Below are positions 5,603 through 6,310 of a stretch of DNA of 6,310 nt, piece after piece. This stretch comes from Deltaproteobacteria bacterium (GTDB lineage: Bacteria; Desulfobacterota; DAOWNY01): contig DAOWNY010000109.1 in assembly GCA_030642325.1 (NCBI GenBank), positions 1 to 6,310 on the forward strand. The letters run 5' to 3'. The notes under the pieces were generated by a model. The model was not told the origin of the DNA. It saw nothing but the letters and a program-made list of their open reading frames with translations, and did no database searches. How positions within the stretch are numbered: position 1 is the first letter of the stretch; each line of letters opens with the position of its first letter. A program made the translations under genes and the position numbers.

Positions 5603-6252
5603 GGTTTTTCTCCTGGCTCCCTGATAAAAGATAGACTCATTGAGCACAAGACAACTATAACAGACCCGATATTGTGTACAACAGCCCCCATGATCGGGGT
5701 CAAAACTACGGCATCAACAGGGATACGCTCACCCGGTTTAACGAGAAGGATTTCTCCAACTTTAACTTCACTAATCGGTTTTATAGTCGCCCGGCCATTA
5801 ACAAGCACTGTGGCTGTTTACGGTGCGATACCAATGAGCGATTGGATCGACTTTCGTGCTGAATTGCTGGCCGCCTCTTCTATTAAAGCACCCATCATCA
5901 TGACAAAGCTGACAAAAGCTGCCTCCAGAAACTCCCCCCGGATAAGGCACGCTATGATTGCAAGACTTACGAGTTCATCCACATTAAGTTTACGTTGTAC
6001 AAGCCCTTTGATACCACCCAGGATTATGGGAAGTCCGTTAATAGTCACAGATGCCAGGGCTAAAGCCATTGCTGTTGCAGCAACTCTATCTTCAGACAGG
6101 TTCAACGCAAGTTTGATTACCGACGCAGGATATATTCCTCTATCCATAAAAAAACTCAGCAGAGCAAAAATCCCCGCTAAAACAACCCTTATAAATTCTC
6201 CCTGTTGCAGTAGTTCACGATAGACTCCAGGGCGGGAAAAACGACCGATCAT
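5584..6252 (-). pseudogene. Decayed heavy-metal P-type (P1B) ATPase: nonsense codon plus large internal deletion
   Basis: This is the remnant of a metal-exporting P-type ATPase, 222 codons with one internal stop, where the family needs roughly 600 or more. The ATG at 6252 has an excellent ribosome-binding site (AAAAGGAGGT at 6267-6258, 5 bp away). Residues 1-144 contain the N-terminal membrane helices, including LNVDELVSLAII and GALIEEAASNSARKS. A TAA at 5820-5818 then replaces a codon, probably Lys, between GIAP and TATVLVNG. The same frame continues into the actuator-domain start (VGEILLVKPGERIPVD). Near 5700-5706 it jumps straight to the extreme C-terminal helix (IMGAVVHNIGSVIVVL). TGES, the metal-binding CPx helix, DKTGT and the ATP-binding domain are all missing. 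No N-terminal HMA domain is present. The end overlaps the MarR start by 19 bp. It cannot work as a pump. Metal specificity cannot be judged without the CPx region. Confidence 0.85.
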
Positions 6253-6290
6253 GCCTTACCTCCTTTTAAAAAAACCAAGGTAATTTGATT

Positions 6291-6305
6291 TTCATATTAT
6301 TTGAA
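6291..6305 (-). promoter_or_regulatory. Candidate operator/promoter of the metal-efflux operon
   Basis: A 15-bp imperfect inverted repeat, TTCAAATAATATGAA on the - strand (arms TTCA and TGAA with symmetric AT), lies 38 bp upstream of the ATPase-relic start codon. It contains TAATAT, a fair -10 element for an upstream -35 outside the window. AT-rich palindromes of this size are typical MarR-family binding sites, so it may be where the operon's own MarR protein binds. This is inferred from position and symmetry only. Confidence 0.4.
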
Positions 6306-6310
6306 CATAG

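Noticed and set aside
5818..5820. In-frame TAA in the ATPase relic as a recoded codon
   Set aside because: TAA is not used for selenocysteine, relatives appear to have Lys here, and the gene has also lost its catalytic core. A nonsense mutation is the simple reading.

Overview
The window is bacterial and moderately GC-balanced. It joins a complete-looking phosphate-uptake operon on the + strand to a damaged heavy-metal efflux operon on the - strand. No ribosomal or other phylogenetic marker is present. Gene content, anaerobe-type metal transporters and a probable selenocysteine codon would suit a Desulfobacterota (deltaproteobacterial) or similar uncultured anaerobe, but this is an inference.

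Left part, + strand (1-3818): the 3' end of pstC (cut by the window edge), then pstA, pstB, phoU and a PhoB-type response regulator. PstC and PstA form the membrane channel, PstB is the ATPase, PhoU is the signalling and regulatory partner, and the PhoB-like protein is the likely transcription factor for the phosphate-starvation response. pstS must lie upstream if present, and no phoR kinase gene is seen. Two intergenic stretches carry short iterated words: a 7-bp repeat between pstC and pstA, and an 11-bp perfect tandem duplication plus ACCT-rich words at the end of the phoB-like gene.

Middle (3819-4049): a low-complexity tail and then an AT-rich 64-codon orphan ORF that I do not recognise. 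It marks a change in composition and ends tail-to-tail with the next operon.

Right part, - strand (6310 down to 4046), in transcription order: a P-type (P1B) metal ATPase relic, a MarR-family regulator and an SO_0444-type Cu/Zn efflux permease. The ATPase relic keeps its ribosome-binding site and N-terminal membrane region. It has an in-frame TAA and has lost the whole catalytic middle. The MarR protein has histidines placed as in zinc-sensing AdcR.

The most interesting feature is in the permease. Its conserved Cys-Ser-Cys-Gly motif reads UGA-Ser-Cys-Gly. The frame stays open and well conserved on both sides of the UGA. An 8-bp hairpin with a GGC loop begins its loop 17 nt after the UGA, as expected of a bacterial SECIS element. 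I therefore annotate it as a probable selenoprotein (U66). Further on, the same gene has a single-base frame break at a run of six T (coding strand), which could be a sequencing error, a real mutation or slippage. Because the neighbouring ATPase is clearly decayed, the alternative that the permease is also a pseudogene remains open.
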